From: Phoenix dactylifera
Lineage: Eukaryota; Streptophyta; Magnoliopsida; Arecales; Arecaceae
DNA: 64,000 nucleotides
Direction: 5' to 3'
Assembly (NCBI RefSeq): GCF_009389715.1
Contig: NW_024067666.1
Location: 3,947,001 to 4,011,000, forward strand
The notes under the pieces were generated by a model. That model had not been told where the DNA came from, did no database searches, and saw only the letters and a program-made list of their open reading frames with translations. The translations under genes were made by a program, and so were the position numbers. This document shows, one piece after another, positions 1 through 11,814 of this stretch (positions are counted from its first letter, which is position 1; each line of letters starts with the position of its first letter).

Positions 1-448
1 TGGAAACATCTTTGTTGTTCTTTGCGTTCTAATATGTAGAAACTGGCATGGGCACTCATTCTGCAAGTGATAGAAAGTTGTAGCTGTGAACATGTTCTGA
101 AAGAAATGAAGATCCCCATGATACCTCTTTTCTTTCTTTCTTTTTTGTGAGCAAGAGGTGGTTTACTACCCAAATGTTGGGAAATACCTGTCTAAATTTT
201 ATGTTCTGTTGTTGAGCAAAAAAGATAATAAGTAGTTGAAGTTATAGGAGTCAAGTTCAAGCGATTACGTTAGAGAGTAAAGAAGCTATCAAAATTTTTA
301 CATTCTTCATTTTCCCTTAAAATTTGAATTTTATTTTTCAGTCATCTAAACTTATTCTGAACTTTCCATAATATTCACTAAAATTATCCATGGTTAAGTA
401 ATATTTATGCACCAATTTGTATAATTTCACTCTATCGCCTGACAATGT

Positions 449-1712
449 TGTGAGGACTTGTGCGGATATGTGTTTAGTTCCATATCGCTTATACACTGGG
501 TAGTTCTTAGATACTTATGCAAGGCTAATGGTAATTATTAGCAATTCTGGATTCATGTAGGTGAGTTGCAACTTGCAATCCGAATGAGATAGGTTTTTGG
601 AGTGTTCTCGCCCTTAAGGGATTGTGACCTTTTGGCCTGACTATTGTAGCATGTGCGTCACCAAGGGTATAAGGAACATGATGACTTGATATTATACTCA
701 CCTTCCTCAGCCTTACCATAGGCATTTGTTTGGGATTCCAAAATCAATGGTAGCAACTAAACACGAGGGTTGCGTTTATTGTGGGACTTAACCCAAAAGC
801 ACCCTCTTTGCTTTGCATTGAAGTGAATCCAAATTACACGTTTCGACTAACCTTTTTAGGTGGTCCTGCATTGTCACAAATGGTATCAAAGAGGACCTGA
901 CCTATAGCCCATGTGTACTAGGGCATTGTAGTACGAGCCCATTTGGGTTGACCACGGGCTGCTTGTGATATTTATGATTGGATTTAAATAGATTTGGATC
1001 CTAAGCTGGGCAAAGATGTTAGAACTTAAACCGAAAGAATATACGAGGACCCGTGTAGCATGTATTTAGTCCCATGTCGATTATACACTCGGTAGATCTT
1101 GGATTCTTATACAGAGTTAAGAAATTTGTATAACACTTTCTAGCTGTTCTATATGGGTAAGATCGGAGATTATTATAAATGGTATCAAAGCAGACCTAAC
1201 TTATGGCCTATATAGACTAGAGTACACTGTAGCACTAGTGATTAGATTTATGGTACTTATGATTGAATTTAAATAGATTTGGACTTTTATCCTTATGAGG
1301 ATGTAGAGGCTTAAAAAGAAAGAGTACGTGAGAACTCGTGTCGGCTTGTATTTAGTCCTATATCAATTATATATTGGATAGATCTTGAGTGGATTTTATA
1401 CTACAAATAATATAAAAACAATCTTGGCTTATGGTCCATGTGGACAGTATGAATCCATTCGGGTTGACCAGAGTTGACCATATTTATAATTAGATCTATA
1501 ATACTTATGATTGGATTTGAATGGATTTTATACTTTTAATATGGCGAGGATGCCAAGGTTTAAATGGATGGAGTGTGTGAGGACCCGTACATGTATTCAT
1601 TTAGTTTTTCATCGGTTATATACTAGACAGATATTGGAAACTTATATATGGACCGAATAATCCAAATAATACCTGCTAATTAACTTTTTTGGATGAAAAG
1701 CTGATTGTTATG
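449..1712 (+). mobile_element. Tandem array of TRIM (miniature LTR) retro-elements
   Basis: Four related LTR segments alternate with three short internal segments. LTRs lie at about 449-878 (interrupted by about 300 bp of unrelated sequence), 1039-1177, 1327-1408 (incomplete) and 1576-1712. LTRs start near TGTGAGGACCCGTG. The first two internal segments begin just after the LTR with ATGGTATCAAAG, close to the plant primer-binding motif TGGTATCAGAGC that pairs with initiator tRNA-Met; in the third this part is not clear. Each runs about 150-160 bp and ends in a purine-rich stretch. There is no coding capacity, which fits a TRIM. The intact LTR size of 137-139 bp matches the copies near 11.7, 25.3 and 38.6 kb. 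The shared-LTR layout suggests unequal recombination between copies. It is an old, decayed fossil. Confidence 0.75.
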
Positions 1713-3136
1713 AATATATTATTTTATTATCATTGCTCTTCCTTTGTCTTTTCTTCTTACCATTATTCGGGTGATTTTAGCAATGGCATCCCTTTATAAT
1801 CTTAGTGGGTTATTGCATTTGTATCCCGTATAAAGTTGCTTTTTGTGAGAATATTATTCCTTTCATCCATCATAGGCCTTTCGAGTCTTTCACTGCTCTC
1901 TCTCTCTCTCTCTCTTGTCTCTTTCAATAACCTTTTATCTTCTTTTATAAATTCTCATGCCTTCATGTTGGCTGATCCAAATCTTTTCTCTACTTTCATC
2001 TCCACTCTATTCCATTGCCCCCATCTCCATGACCTTTTTTTTTTCCTTTTGAGTGACAACCCCATGACCGTTGTTTCTTTCAACAATTGTCTTCTTTTCT
2101 GGAGCACTGCTTATACCTACCACAAAGGTTATGATCCAAAGCCATGTTAGCAACGTGCGAACGTTGCCTTTATGCTTCATGTGGACGATGTACTTCCTTA
2201 TGGACCATCGTTATCACTTGCATACAATCAGTTGTTCTCCAACTTGATATGTTTAGTTTGCCTTTTCAGATAGCTATTTAAGTATTTCAACCATTATGAA
2301 TATATTGTACCAAAAAAAAAAAAACATTATGAATATATATGATATCATTTGAGCACCAACCAATTCAAATCATGTCATGGTGATCTTTCACTGTTCAAGT
2401 CATCAAATTTTTGAGATGTAATACCTTGTTCTTTTCAAGAGACCAAGTGTCACGACATTGCTTCAAAAGTTGACAGACTATGCTTATGATTCACAGTTCT
2501 CTTTCTTGCACTTATTTTATCCACTTTGTGGCATTGCGATGGCAACCACTATGCTAATGCAATCAATCTTTCACCAGCAATCAAAGCATATGAAGATCGA
2601 ATATCACTTTTGCCTACATCCTTACGTAGTTCATACTAACGATATCACCTTACCATCTATGTCTTCACACCCTATGTTGTTGATCTGGATCAAATATATA
2701 ACTTCAAGCAGGAGGTTGATATTGATGGATACATCTCTGCTGGTCTAGATGGGTGCCACATTTCCTCAATCTCGCAGGTACATGGACTCAGCAGCGTGCC
2801 CTTTCTTTAAGGCAAGGCGAGGACTCAGGAAAAGCTTCACGAGGAGCACTCCAACTGGATCCTTGGAAAGCATAAAATAATAGAGGCTTGGCTTGTAAAG
2901 TTATGGATCCCCTGGATGCTTCAACGGTTATATATTTGTATTAAATTAGGGTGCAAGCCTTTCCTCCTCCTCCTCCTCGATCTGATAAAAGCTTTAAGAC
3001 CCAATAATCGCTATCCGAGCCCGCATGGGGGTACGGCCCCTATGACTTGCTCCAATCCTTTGTTGCTGCGCTGTGCCGCCCTACACCCTGCAACCCTAAC
3101 CCTTCTTCCACACCTATGTCACCCCTATGCTCTGCG
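1713..3136. other. Intergenic, no gene seen
   Basis: AT-rich sequence with a short CT microsatellite near 1893-1917. The open frames here are short, have no recognisable domain, and largely reflect CT-rich composition. Confidence 0.5.
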
Positions 3137-3142
3137 AAACTG

Positions 3143-3175
3143 AAACCCTAACCCTAACCCTAATCCTAACCCTAG
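3143..3175 (+). repeat. Short interstitial telomere-like repeat
   Basis: About five units of CCCTAA, one imperfect, following AAACCCTAA. The unit is six bases, not the usual seven-base plant unit CCCTAAA. It lies 110 bp upstream of a TATA box that could serve the first MIR167 locus, so it may act as a promoter telo-box; that is inference. Confidence 0.6.
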
Positions 3176-3282
3176 TCTCCATCTGGATCCTTGTCTTTCT
3201 TCCCTCTCTCTTTCTACTTTATGGCTCACCCACCTTCGATGGACATGGGATCTTTAGCCACCTCTCCACCAGCTCTTCCCTC

Positions 3283-3289
3283 TATAAAT
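3283..3289 (+). promoter_or_regulatory. Candidate TATA box for the first MIR167 locus
   Basis: TATAAAT preceded by CT-rich sequence. It is the best core promoter motif upstream of the hairpin at 4.18 kb, but the 0.9 kb gap means a closer promoter or a spliced 5' part is possible. Confidence 0.35.
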
Positions 3290-4159
3290 CCCACATCCCA
3301 AGTGGGGTGGGTTTGTGAGATATTCCCATCAACTTCCTCCACTAGGGTTTTATGGTAGCCTTGCTTTGCTCTTTATGCTATTCTCACGTCTCCCATCTCC
3401 CATCTCCCATCTCATCTCTTTTTACATGCCTGACTTATATATTTGTGTGTTTCTTTTTATAATTGTTTCTTAGCTTCCTCCTCCTTCATCTACTCTACTT
3501 CCCTTTTGGGCTTGGTAGTTGCACCCAGTTTCTTTCTCTATTTTGTTCTGAAAGTTGTCGAATGATTTTTATCTCCCATCCACCATTCTTTTTATTTGCT
3601 TCTATTTTCCTTTTCATGGTGCTAGCCCAACTTGCAGTGGGAGTTCCTTGAAGGGGCTGTCTTTTTTTTTTTTTGTATTTGTTCTCATGTTTGTTTTTGT
3701 AGTCCTAGCAGACTCTTTCTTGTAGAATGGCAAGGTTGTATGGCATGTAGAGCTTCTCTTCTGGTTTGTTGAGTAGTTTAGAACGGAGAAAGCCGGGCCA
3801 TGCGTGTAGCTTAAGTTTTCTTTGCATGCTTGCATGTATTGTAACATTCACAGGTTGGAAGGTTAGCTTCCCCTTTAATTTCCTACTAGGAGGCAACCTA
3901 GTTCTTTTCTTTTCTCTTCATTAAACGTATGATGCCTGCCTATTTGCATCCTACCTTTCAGATCATTCAGTACTCATATTGTGGGCTCCTTTTCCTCCTC
4001 CTCTAATTTCCTATAGACTGGACCACCCTATGTGCTCTTGCATTCTTTAGTATTTCCCTCTCATCTAGTGCCAGTTCTCTCTCTATCTCTCTCTCTTTCT
4101 CTCTCATACACACACCCACACCCACACAAACATTTCCAATCTGATGCTTCAGGCTTCCA

Positions 4160-4310
4160 AGTGTAGTGCCCAGGGGAATGAGTGAAGCTGCCAGCATGAT
4201 CTAGCTTTGATTGACTAAAACGACTTATGTATGTGTGGTAGTTTTAAGTCAGCCAATCTTTGCTAGGTCATGCTGTGACAGCCTCACTTCTTCCCATATG
4301 AATGGGCATA
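4160..4310 (+). ncRNA. MIR167: MIR167 precursor hairpin (locus 1)
   Basis: The 5' arm holds the 21-nt mature miR167 at 4183-4203, starting TGAAGCTGCCAGC and ending ATGATCTA, identical as far as I can recall to the canonical a/b/c form. The 3' arm holds the star strand at about 4266-4288, starting GGTCATGCTGTGACAGCC, like known miR167 3p strands. The arms pair along the duplex with a small bulge near mature position 9. The 62-nt loop region pairs further (GATTGACTAAAAC against GTTTTAAGTCAGCCAATC). miR167 is known to cut mRNAs of auxin response factors ARF6 and ARF8, acting in flower, root and seed development. A good splice donor (AAG/GTGAGT near 4355) lies downstream, so the primary transcript may be spliced. 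The position is intergenic and it is probably an independent transcription unit. Confidence 0.94.
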
Positions 4311-5590
4311 TATTGCATTCTCCCATAACCAAATGAAAGGAGGGTAAGAGACAAGGTGAGTATATTCCTTCTACCTATGTTACATAACATAACCATGCCT
4401 GCTGACAATTCTTGTGTTTCTTTAATCTTTTTCCAAGCATCAGGAAATGAGAGTTACCACAACCTGTTGCTCTGAAACAAAGAGAAGCCTCACTTGTATG
4501 TTGTGGTTTCATCTTTTTTTTTTTTCTTTTCTTGTCCTTCTATTTTGTTTTCCTAGTTAATATTTGGAACCCTGTGGTGTATCCATCTGGAGGTACAGTT
4601 GCCTGGTTGTCGCAGATGAGTCCAGGTGGTCCTCATGAACCAAAGGTCCTCTTTTTTTTGTGGTTGGTTACATCAGTCTCAGTTCAATGGATCATACTCT
4701 GTGGATCGAGAGCCTTGGTTTTGCTCCTGTTTCCAGTCTTTCAGCATTGGGAACATATCTTTCCTATCTGTAGTTTTGCTGTTTTGCACTTAACAGCAAA
4801 GCAGCTAACAATATTGTTATCATGGCTGCTAATCCTCTGCTAACAAATGGATTGATGTGATATACTTGTACCAAGGGCCAACCTTGGCCGTCTGATTAAT
4901 ATGCCAACTGTCTTTGTGAAGGAAGCTACTAATTTCAAACCAGTTCGGTCTGTCCATTTGTACTCTACTGAGATATGTCATCAGAATTTCTGTACTTAGG
5001 TATCACACAGTACGTGATATGTCGTTTCCGTTTTCTTTCTTTTCATTAATAAGCAAAGTTTCCATTATCTTTCACTTGGTATAAATTGCTCCTTTTACCA
5101 TCATCAAAAGCCTAAGTTTATACTCAAAAGAGGAGCGCGAGCAAGTTAATATAGTTTGCAATCAACCATCCGTTAGCAAAATTTAAAGTAATAGGCAACA
5201 AGAACACTATAATAGAAGAAAAGAGAATTCTCTGAACTACTCAAGAACCAAAACTGTTCAGTCTATTCTGAACATTTTTCTACCAATGTCGTCATTTGTT
5301 TTTTAAGAACATCATGTAAAAATAAAAATCAGTGGCATAATAATGTCTGTTTTACCAAGTAGTGCCTAATTGATTAACTCCCTCTCCGAAGTTCTAAAAC
5401 TCTACCACACTGGGCTCATTCAGACTGTTGATGAATGTCAAATCTTTGTTTCAGATTTATAAACATGAATTTCAGGCACTTGCAGATGTGCTGAAAGACC
5501 TACCAATTTTTGCCTTATTAAAACTCCTATGATTCTTAAACTTGTTCAAGAGAGCTTTTTGAAGAACCTGAAATCTGCAAATGATTACAA

Positions 5591-5766
5591 GGTATTTGAG
5601 AATTGAAACCTTTGTATAAATGCCAAGCCAACTGCAGTATTGGTTCAGTGCAAGTTTGGAATTTGTGAAGGAATGTAGAATTACATATTAGCTGATTGGA
5701 GATGGAATAGGGAATTTGAACTTTCGTATAAATGCTAAGCCAGTGGCTATATTGGTTCTGTGCAGC
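5591..5766 (+). repeat. Imperfect direct repeat, period about 115 bp
   Basis: Segments 5591-5653 and 5705-5766 share an ordered series of words, including TATAAATGC, AAGCCA, TATTGGTTC and GTGCA. Identity by eye is roughly three quarters or more. It looks like an old local duplication with no coding role. Confidence 0.55.
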
Positions 5767-8522
5767 CTTTTTATTCTCTTTATTTATTCTTTCAATCAAG
5801 CATTGCTTTTTTTATGGAATGAACTATCCCTTTAGGTTACCAAGGATAAAAAATTTAGAGAGAGAGAGTGAGAGAGAGAGTGAGAGCTAACATACTTCAG
5901 AAATGGGGTAATCATAGGGAAAAGTACAAACATAAGGTGTGCAATAAGGACCGGGGTGCAGTAACCTGCGTTTGGGGATGTGAGGGTGCACACCTTGTAC
6001 TCCAATTGCTCTCTCATCATTCTTGAAAGAGAAAAAGACATAGGATTCAGTTTGTATCTTTTGCAAGAATAACTGATTTTCTTACTGATTTTCTTTCGAC
6101 TTCTTCAGCTTGTGTGATCCAATGGTAGATTCGTGCCAAGGAAGGTGAATCTTTCTTTCACGACATGTCATGCAACCAGTGAAGATGTCGTACCTACAGG
6201 TGGTGGTAGCAGTATGCCTTAAGCTTGCTCCCCTTGTCACATTTCATCCTCTTGCTACGGCTTTTGGTCAAAAAATGTCCTTCGAGGACTGCGGTAAAAG
6301 TTCTCGGACAGCGGTGGATTCAGGTTAGCTCTTAATAGAACATAAGTAGAATAGGGGTGGACCACATGGATTTCTATTCTACGTTGGATAGGCTCCCGTA
6401 GGGCCCCACCAAACAACTAGACTTACGTTTCGTGCAAGCATGTAAATGCCTAAAAGTCTGAGCATGTGTGTTGATTTAGTCATAGTGAGGGAAAACAATC
6501 CGGAGAAGGATAGATTTTGTTTTGTTTTGCATCATAGCAATAAAATTATGTTATGGTCATGCATTCATTGTGTAGAAACTCCCTGATAAATAATAATGGT
6601 ATTGAACAGAATATGAGCATATAAGTCTTAAATAGCTACTTAATCTATTAAATTTATTGTCAACAAGGGCAACCAGAGTCACCAGACAACCTTTTGCAAA
6701 TTTTTGGTTAGTAGCTGAATATCTTGCTTCTTATAATTACATTTACATTGCAAGGCTTCATTGCCTTTATGCAAGCTTGACATGTGTAGATCTCTGTCCA
6801 TCATGTGAGCCTCATATATTCAAAATAAAATGGATTGTTTGAATAATAATGTGCTAATTATCATAATTACATTAATATTATTTGGACATGCATGCAAGGG
6901 ATGCGGAAGCCACCATTTACTTTTTTTCTCATGTAATCACCACCACCGCGGCGCCGCCTAGTTGCTAATTATGATCTATTTCTGAAACTTGACTAATTAT
7001 TAGAAAACAATGTGTTAGGTCATCCAATCCAATTTTTTGTGCGCTTTAGGGGGCTCTCTGACCTCATTTGTAAAGAGAGAATTCTCCTTGAAATTCTCCA
7101 TGAGACTTGTGCCTATGAGACTCTTGCCAATGTAATATCAATGGTTTTTTCACTATTATTGTCTGATCAATGACTAACATGTGGCTTCTAGATGGCATTT
7201 TATTCTTCTATTCTCTACTATTAAAATGAAAATCCTCTTAGTCTTCATCTGCGGTCCCTTGCCATGCATCAGTGTTGAAATGCAAAGATCACAACCATAA
7301 AAGGCCATATGCTAACCCTACCCCTAATATCTAATACAGTTGATAAATTAATGTGCATGGTTCTCCTCCCATATATTTTACCACTTTGGCATGCTACAAG
7401 GTTCGGTGCTCATGAGAATGTCTGCTCCATTCTTTCAATCCAAGTCAAAAGAAGCTTTTATTTGGTATTCTTTTTGTAACCTCTTATATGTTTAACTATG
7501 CCAAGCTGCAGTTTTATAATTGCTTGATAAGATGTTTGATGTGTTATTAGTCCATATGATTAGAGGTCGATGGAAACTTATTCAACATTAATGTCATGTC
7601 AATAACTAAACTTACACTAAATGATGAAGAAACTTGAGGCCAGGCTCCTGAAGAAAATAGAAAACTAGAGGATTGAACGTATGCCACATAGAATTCGACT
7701 ATATTCTCGTCTTAGTCAAAAGCAGGGACCTCAGGGTCTCAAAAAGCTACAGCCTACAGATGTGAAATTTTGTTCCCCACCAATGTCATGTAACAGATCG
7801 ATAATTTATTCAGAACGCATAAGATTAGATTTGCTTTTGAAAAGAAATTTCAAAGAGTCATTAGATGGCATCCCATTTAATTAATTAGCGTTTTCCATGG
7901 AACAAACAAATAGGAAGGCGATTCGAGAAGTAATCATGGATTTCGTCCGCCTCAGAAACCAAAATTCTCCGAATGAAGCCTCTCCCCATTGTTGGGCAAT
8001 AGATCATAGAACTAGGAATATGCAAAAATATACTCGAGTGAATGATATTGAGCTGTTGTAATGCAGACATCAATCTTATGGTGGTTGCACAATTAGAGAT
8101 AAACATTTAATGATAGAATGCAACTAGAACAACAAACACAACATGGCTCAAAGCTTAGTTACGTTTATCTCTAAATAGGTATGGTTGTAAGCTTTATTAG
8201 GTTAAGCCTAATTAGAGACTCAATTCTATTTTGAGGGGGTAACTTAGGACAGTGCCCATGATCCAAAAGCAGATTGTAATCAGACATATCAATTTCTTTG
8301 TTGCTTGAATTAGGTTGTTGGTGATGCAGACTGAAGTTACAATGCGTACCATATGGAAGCTGCTGCCTTAAGCACCTACTTATGATCAACTGACACCACC
8401 ACCCACAGAGGTCAGCTGCATGCTCCCAAGGGATGGTGGACCAAGGCTAACTAAGAAAAGCAGTCATCTCCTAACAAAGAAAGATGCTCATGCGTAATAA
8501 GCTAAATGCCAATGCCAAAGCC

Positions 8523-8525
<3 letters not shown>

Positions 8526-8563
<38 letters not shown>
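8526..8563 (+). repeat. (GA)19 microsatellite
   Basis: An uninterrupted AG/GA dinucleotide run of about 38 bp. The open frames across it encode simple Leu/Ser or Arg/Glu repeats and are not genes. Confidence 0.95.
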
Positions 8564-8565
<2 letters not shown>

Positions 8566-9475
8566 GAGTATAAACAAAGCTAAAATGGTATATAGAAGCA
8601 CAAGTGAGGGGGGACCATCTTTCATGGACTCTTATGTGTTGTTGCATAAGGTTCACAAAAATGGATGAGGAGAGCATCTTAACCTAACAAATGCATGCAT
8701 GTGACCCCTCGCTCTTTCTCTCTATCTCTCTCTCTGGCTAGTAATGTTGTGGGGCATCACTAAATTACCACATCAGCTCCTCATTCCAACATGGCAAGAG
8801 GGGATTAGTGTGAAGGTTTTGATTGAATCGTAACATGCCATGGGTCTACTCAGTTACCCTATCGGCTCGTCATAACAAGATGGTACGAGCGAATTGGTAT
8901 ATCTCATGGTTTGCAATATCGGTATTACAGTAATGGTGCGATACAGTACGGTAAGTCTGGTACTGGTTAGCATAGTATATATGGTGCAGGAAATCATGAT
9001 ACAGCTCACGAGATTGGTGCAATATTCAAGAAATGGTCAAATAATGAGCTATATGCAACTGTTTATCGATGTTGGTATTAAAAATAAATAAATTTCATTG
9101 CCATGTGTCGTGTGGAAATTGGTGCTTCACACTACAGCCCCACCATGCACCAAACCGGTCCTACAAATAGTGCCAATCCACTTATGCCATATGGCATGGA
9201 GCTCCTTTCCCATGGCATCTAGTTTAGTTGAACGGAGCGTGGAGGTACAAGAAAGGGCCCCTCGAAAAGCAATTAAAGGCATGCAGTATATTTAGAAACC
9301 CTAACTGCATGGTGGTGGCCTGGGCATGACAATATTCAATATTTTCTTTCGCTCTTGGGAGGCTGGGACCACAATATTTAGTTGTTTTTAGTCTCCTTTC
9401 AGCCTCGGCATGAGAACAAATACCAGAGACCAAGTAAAAGAGATCAGTCCCCCACCCCCCATCCCTTTCTCCCTC

Positions 9476-9482
9476 TATATAT
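9476..9482 (+). promoter_or_regulatory. TATA box of the second MIR167 locus
   Basis: CTCTATATATCTCC after a C-rich stretch, about 140 bp before the hairpin base. That predicts a transcription start near 9505-9515, with the stem-loop close to the transcript 5' end, as is common for plant miRNA genes. Confidence 0.6.
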
Positions 9483-9614
9483 CTCCTTTCCCCACCCCTC
9501 CTGCCCACCATAGCATCCTTTTGAGGCCAGTTGCAGTTTCTTCTCTTCTTTCCTCTCTCATCTCTCTCCTTGCCTATTCCCTCCTCTCGCGGCCACAGCT
9601 TTGATGGTATATAT

Positions 9615-9745
9615 CATGCATGTGGTGCACCACGAGCAGCTGAAGCTGCCAGCATGATCTGATCTCTTCTTTCCTTTCTTCCAAATCTTGGATGAATATG
9701 CACATCAGATCATGTTGCAGTTTCATCTGCTGATCGGAGCACCAA
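9615..9745 (+). ncRNA. MIR167: MIR167 precursor hairpin (locus 2)
   Basis: Mature miR167 lies on the 5' arm at 9641-9661, starting TGAAGCTGCCAGC and ending ATGATCTG, the form ending in G known from the d-type group. The star strand is at 9708-9727 (GATCATGTTGCAGTTTCATC). With a 2-nt 3' overhang the duplex pairs throughout except for one bulged C at mature position 9 and a few G-U pairs. The lower stem continues: GGTGCACCACGAGCAG upstream pairs with CTGCTGATCGGAGCACC downstream. The loop is about 46 nt. The expected targets are ARF6/ARF8-type auxin response factors. It has the same strand and family as the hairpin 5.4 kb upstream, but a different star strand, loop and mature 3' base, so it is not a recent copy. 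Confidence 0.95.
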
Positions 9746-9849
9746 AAAACCCTAAACCCCCAAGTCCTTTCATACCCTAAATCCCTGCTCGGACTTCTCG
9801 AGGAACCCCTAGAAATTGAGATCTACAGAGAGAGCGCAAAATGGTTAGT

Positions 9850-11375
9850 CTTTTACTGAGCAGTTTTATCTTCAATATGCCCATAATTCTTACACTTTTT
9901 GGTTTGCGATGCTGGTACTGATGCTAATCTCTCTCTCTCTCTCTTTCTCTCTGAAGACATGAGGGCTGATCGGCAATTGAGAGAAGATGTGGGAAAGAAG
10001 AGAAGACAGAAGAGGTACTTCTTAGGTTTTAAAGTGGAGGGGATACGGCTTTGGTCTCTCACACATGGTTGGTACTTTTGAGATCTTGACCTTGGAGGCT
10101 GAACCTTGCATCCTTCCCTGTGAATTGCTATCGAATTCCATTCTCTTGAACTTTCTTTTGCTTTCCATCTTTATAGATTATTGCTCTCTTAACTTGGATA
10201 ATACTTTCTCTAATAACCGTTTCCTAAGGGCTTTCAACCTTGAATTTACATATATTGAGAAAGAAAAATTAGTGGCAGTTGCATGTACATAATGGTTTTA
10301 TCTATTTCATGGATTTTGTCCTCTTCTCACATTTTTACTCTCAACCTCTCTCTCTGTATTCATGTATGGATGGGACAGCACGGATGCATCTGTAACCTAT
10401 TTTCTATATCTTCGCATGCATGCGTGCGTTTTTCTACAATATTCCTCGCGTCAATCTAGGAAAATATGGCTTAGAACATCTGTAGCTCATCTATGTCTGT
10501 CATACATGTAACCTGGATCTGAAATTTGATTCTTTTGGTTTCCTTACATTCTATATCAAGGCTTTAAAAAAGCCGAAATATTACATAGAAGGTATATATG
10601 AGGCTACTGAAAGTTACATCTACTTGTACGAGAGAAAAGATCTTTGACTTTGTGAAGTGCTGGCGTGAACATTTAACGCAGTAAGCCTCGGAGAAAATGT
10701 CTGCTTTTTTTCTTTTCTTGTTATGTCCTTCCAAGGTTAGGTAAGTGAAAGAAGAAGATAGAGATTGCACCAAAGTTTGTTGTTTTCCCTTTGGCTTGTT
10801 GTTTGGTACTTTCTCTCTGTAATCTTTTTGAGGCCTTACAAAGAAATTCCTTTCCAGCATCTCTCTCTAATTGCTAGCTCTCGCCCTCCCCTCCCCCTCT
10901 CCCTCTCCCTTAATTAATATGTATATCGGAAGTAGCTCTCTTCCTCTTCAAGAAGAGCCTTCCCTCACTCCGATGCTCCTCATCCATGTTGGTCTGTTGG
11001 CATCTCTCACCACCCTGTTTCCACCCTTCTCTCTCTTGCTTCTGGTGGTACTTTGTCGCCTTGTAAGTTTCTTGGAAGCCTCAGGGGAGAGAATCACAAA
11101 TATCTTTTATGATTTGGTTCCTAGTACCTACATGGCCCTTAATGTCCAACTCACGGGTGGAAGACACATGGAAACTGTCCTGCTTCATCTAGTGTTTGTC
11201 TCCATGCAGTTCGAGTCTTGTTCTCATGAAGTCCAGAATCCTTGCCGCCTTGCTTGAGCTTAGCATCAAAGTGGCATGCCTATCTTTGTATAACTCCAAA
11301 AGTTAGACCCCATGGCACTTGTTTCACTAAAGGCCTTGTTCAAAATTGGAGAGTTGGAAGGCAGACACGAGAAGA
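9850..11375. other. Intergenic downstream of MIR167 locus 2
   Basis: Probably includes the rest of the MIR167 primary transcript. There are CT-rich tracts at 9929-9953 and 10892-10910. No recognisable protein or RNA gene is seen. Confidence 0.45.
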
Positions 11376-11814
11376 GTGGGGAGAGGGAGGGAGTTCTTCT
11401 AATTCTAGTAAGGAATCTCTTTTGGAGAAGATTTTGGATATTTATATAGGACTAAAAAATCCAAATAATACCTTCCGGCTAGCCAATTTAGGTGTGATCC
11501 TGAGTTGTTACGAATGGTATTAGAGCGAACTAGGCTCATAGCCTATGTGAACTAGGAGACACTGCAGCATGGGTTAATGGAGGCTGACCATGGGCCTATC
11601 GTGGTGCTTGTGATTAAATTTGAATGGATTTGAACCTTTAGCCTGAGCAGAAGGTCAGGGCTTGAATGAGGGGAGTATGTAAGGACTCGTGTGGGCATGT
11701 GTTTAATCCTACATTGGTTATTCGCCGAGAAGATCTTATGTATTTATACAGGACTAAGAAACTCAAATAATACCTTTTAGCCAACTATTTTGGGTTAGAT
11801 TCTGGGTTATTACA
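11376..11814 (+). mobile_element. TRIM retro-element
   Basis: A 5' LTR ends at about 11512, with its outer part strongly diverged. It is followed at once by the tRNA-Met-like primer site ATGGTATTAGAGC and an internal segment of about 165 bp ending in a purine-rich tract. The 3' LTR is 11678-11814, 137 bp, running TGTAAGG to TTACA. The same family appears at 0.4-1.7, 25.2 and 38.2 kb. It is non-coding by nature and looks like a mostly complete but aged copy. Confidence 0.75.

Larger units (their letters stand above)
4400..9470. other. Intergenic between the two MIR167 loci
   Basis: About 5 kb with no recognisable protein gene. It contains an imperfect direct repeat (5591-5653 and 5705-5766), GA tracts near 5857-5885, a long GA microsatellite at 8526-8563 and a CT tract at 8708-8735. 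Open frames here are short and featureless. Confidence 0.5.
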
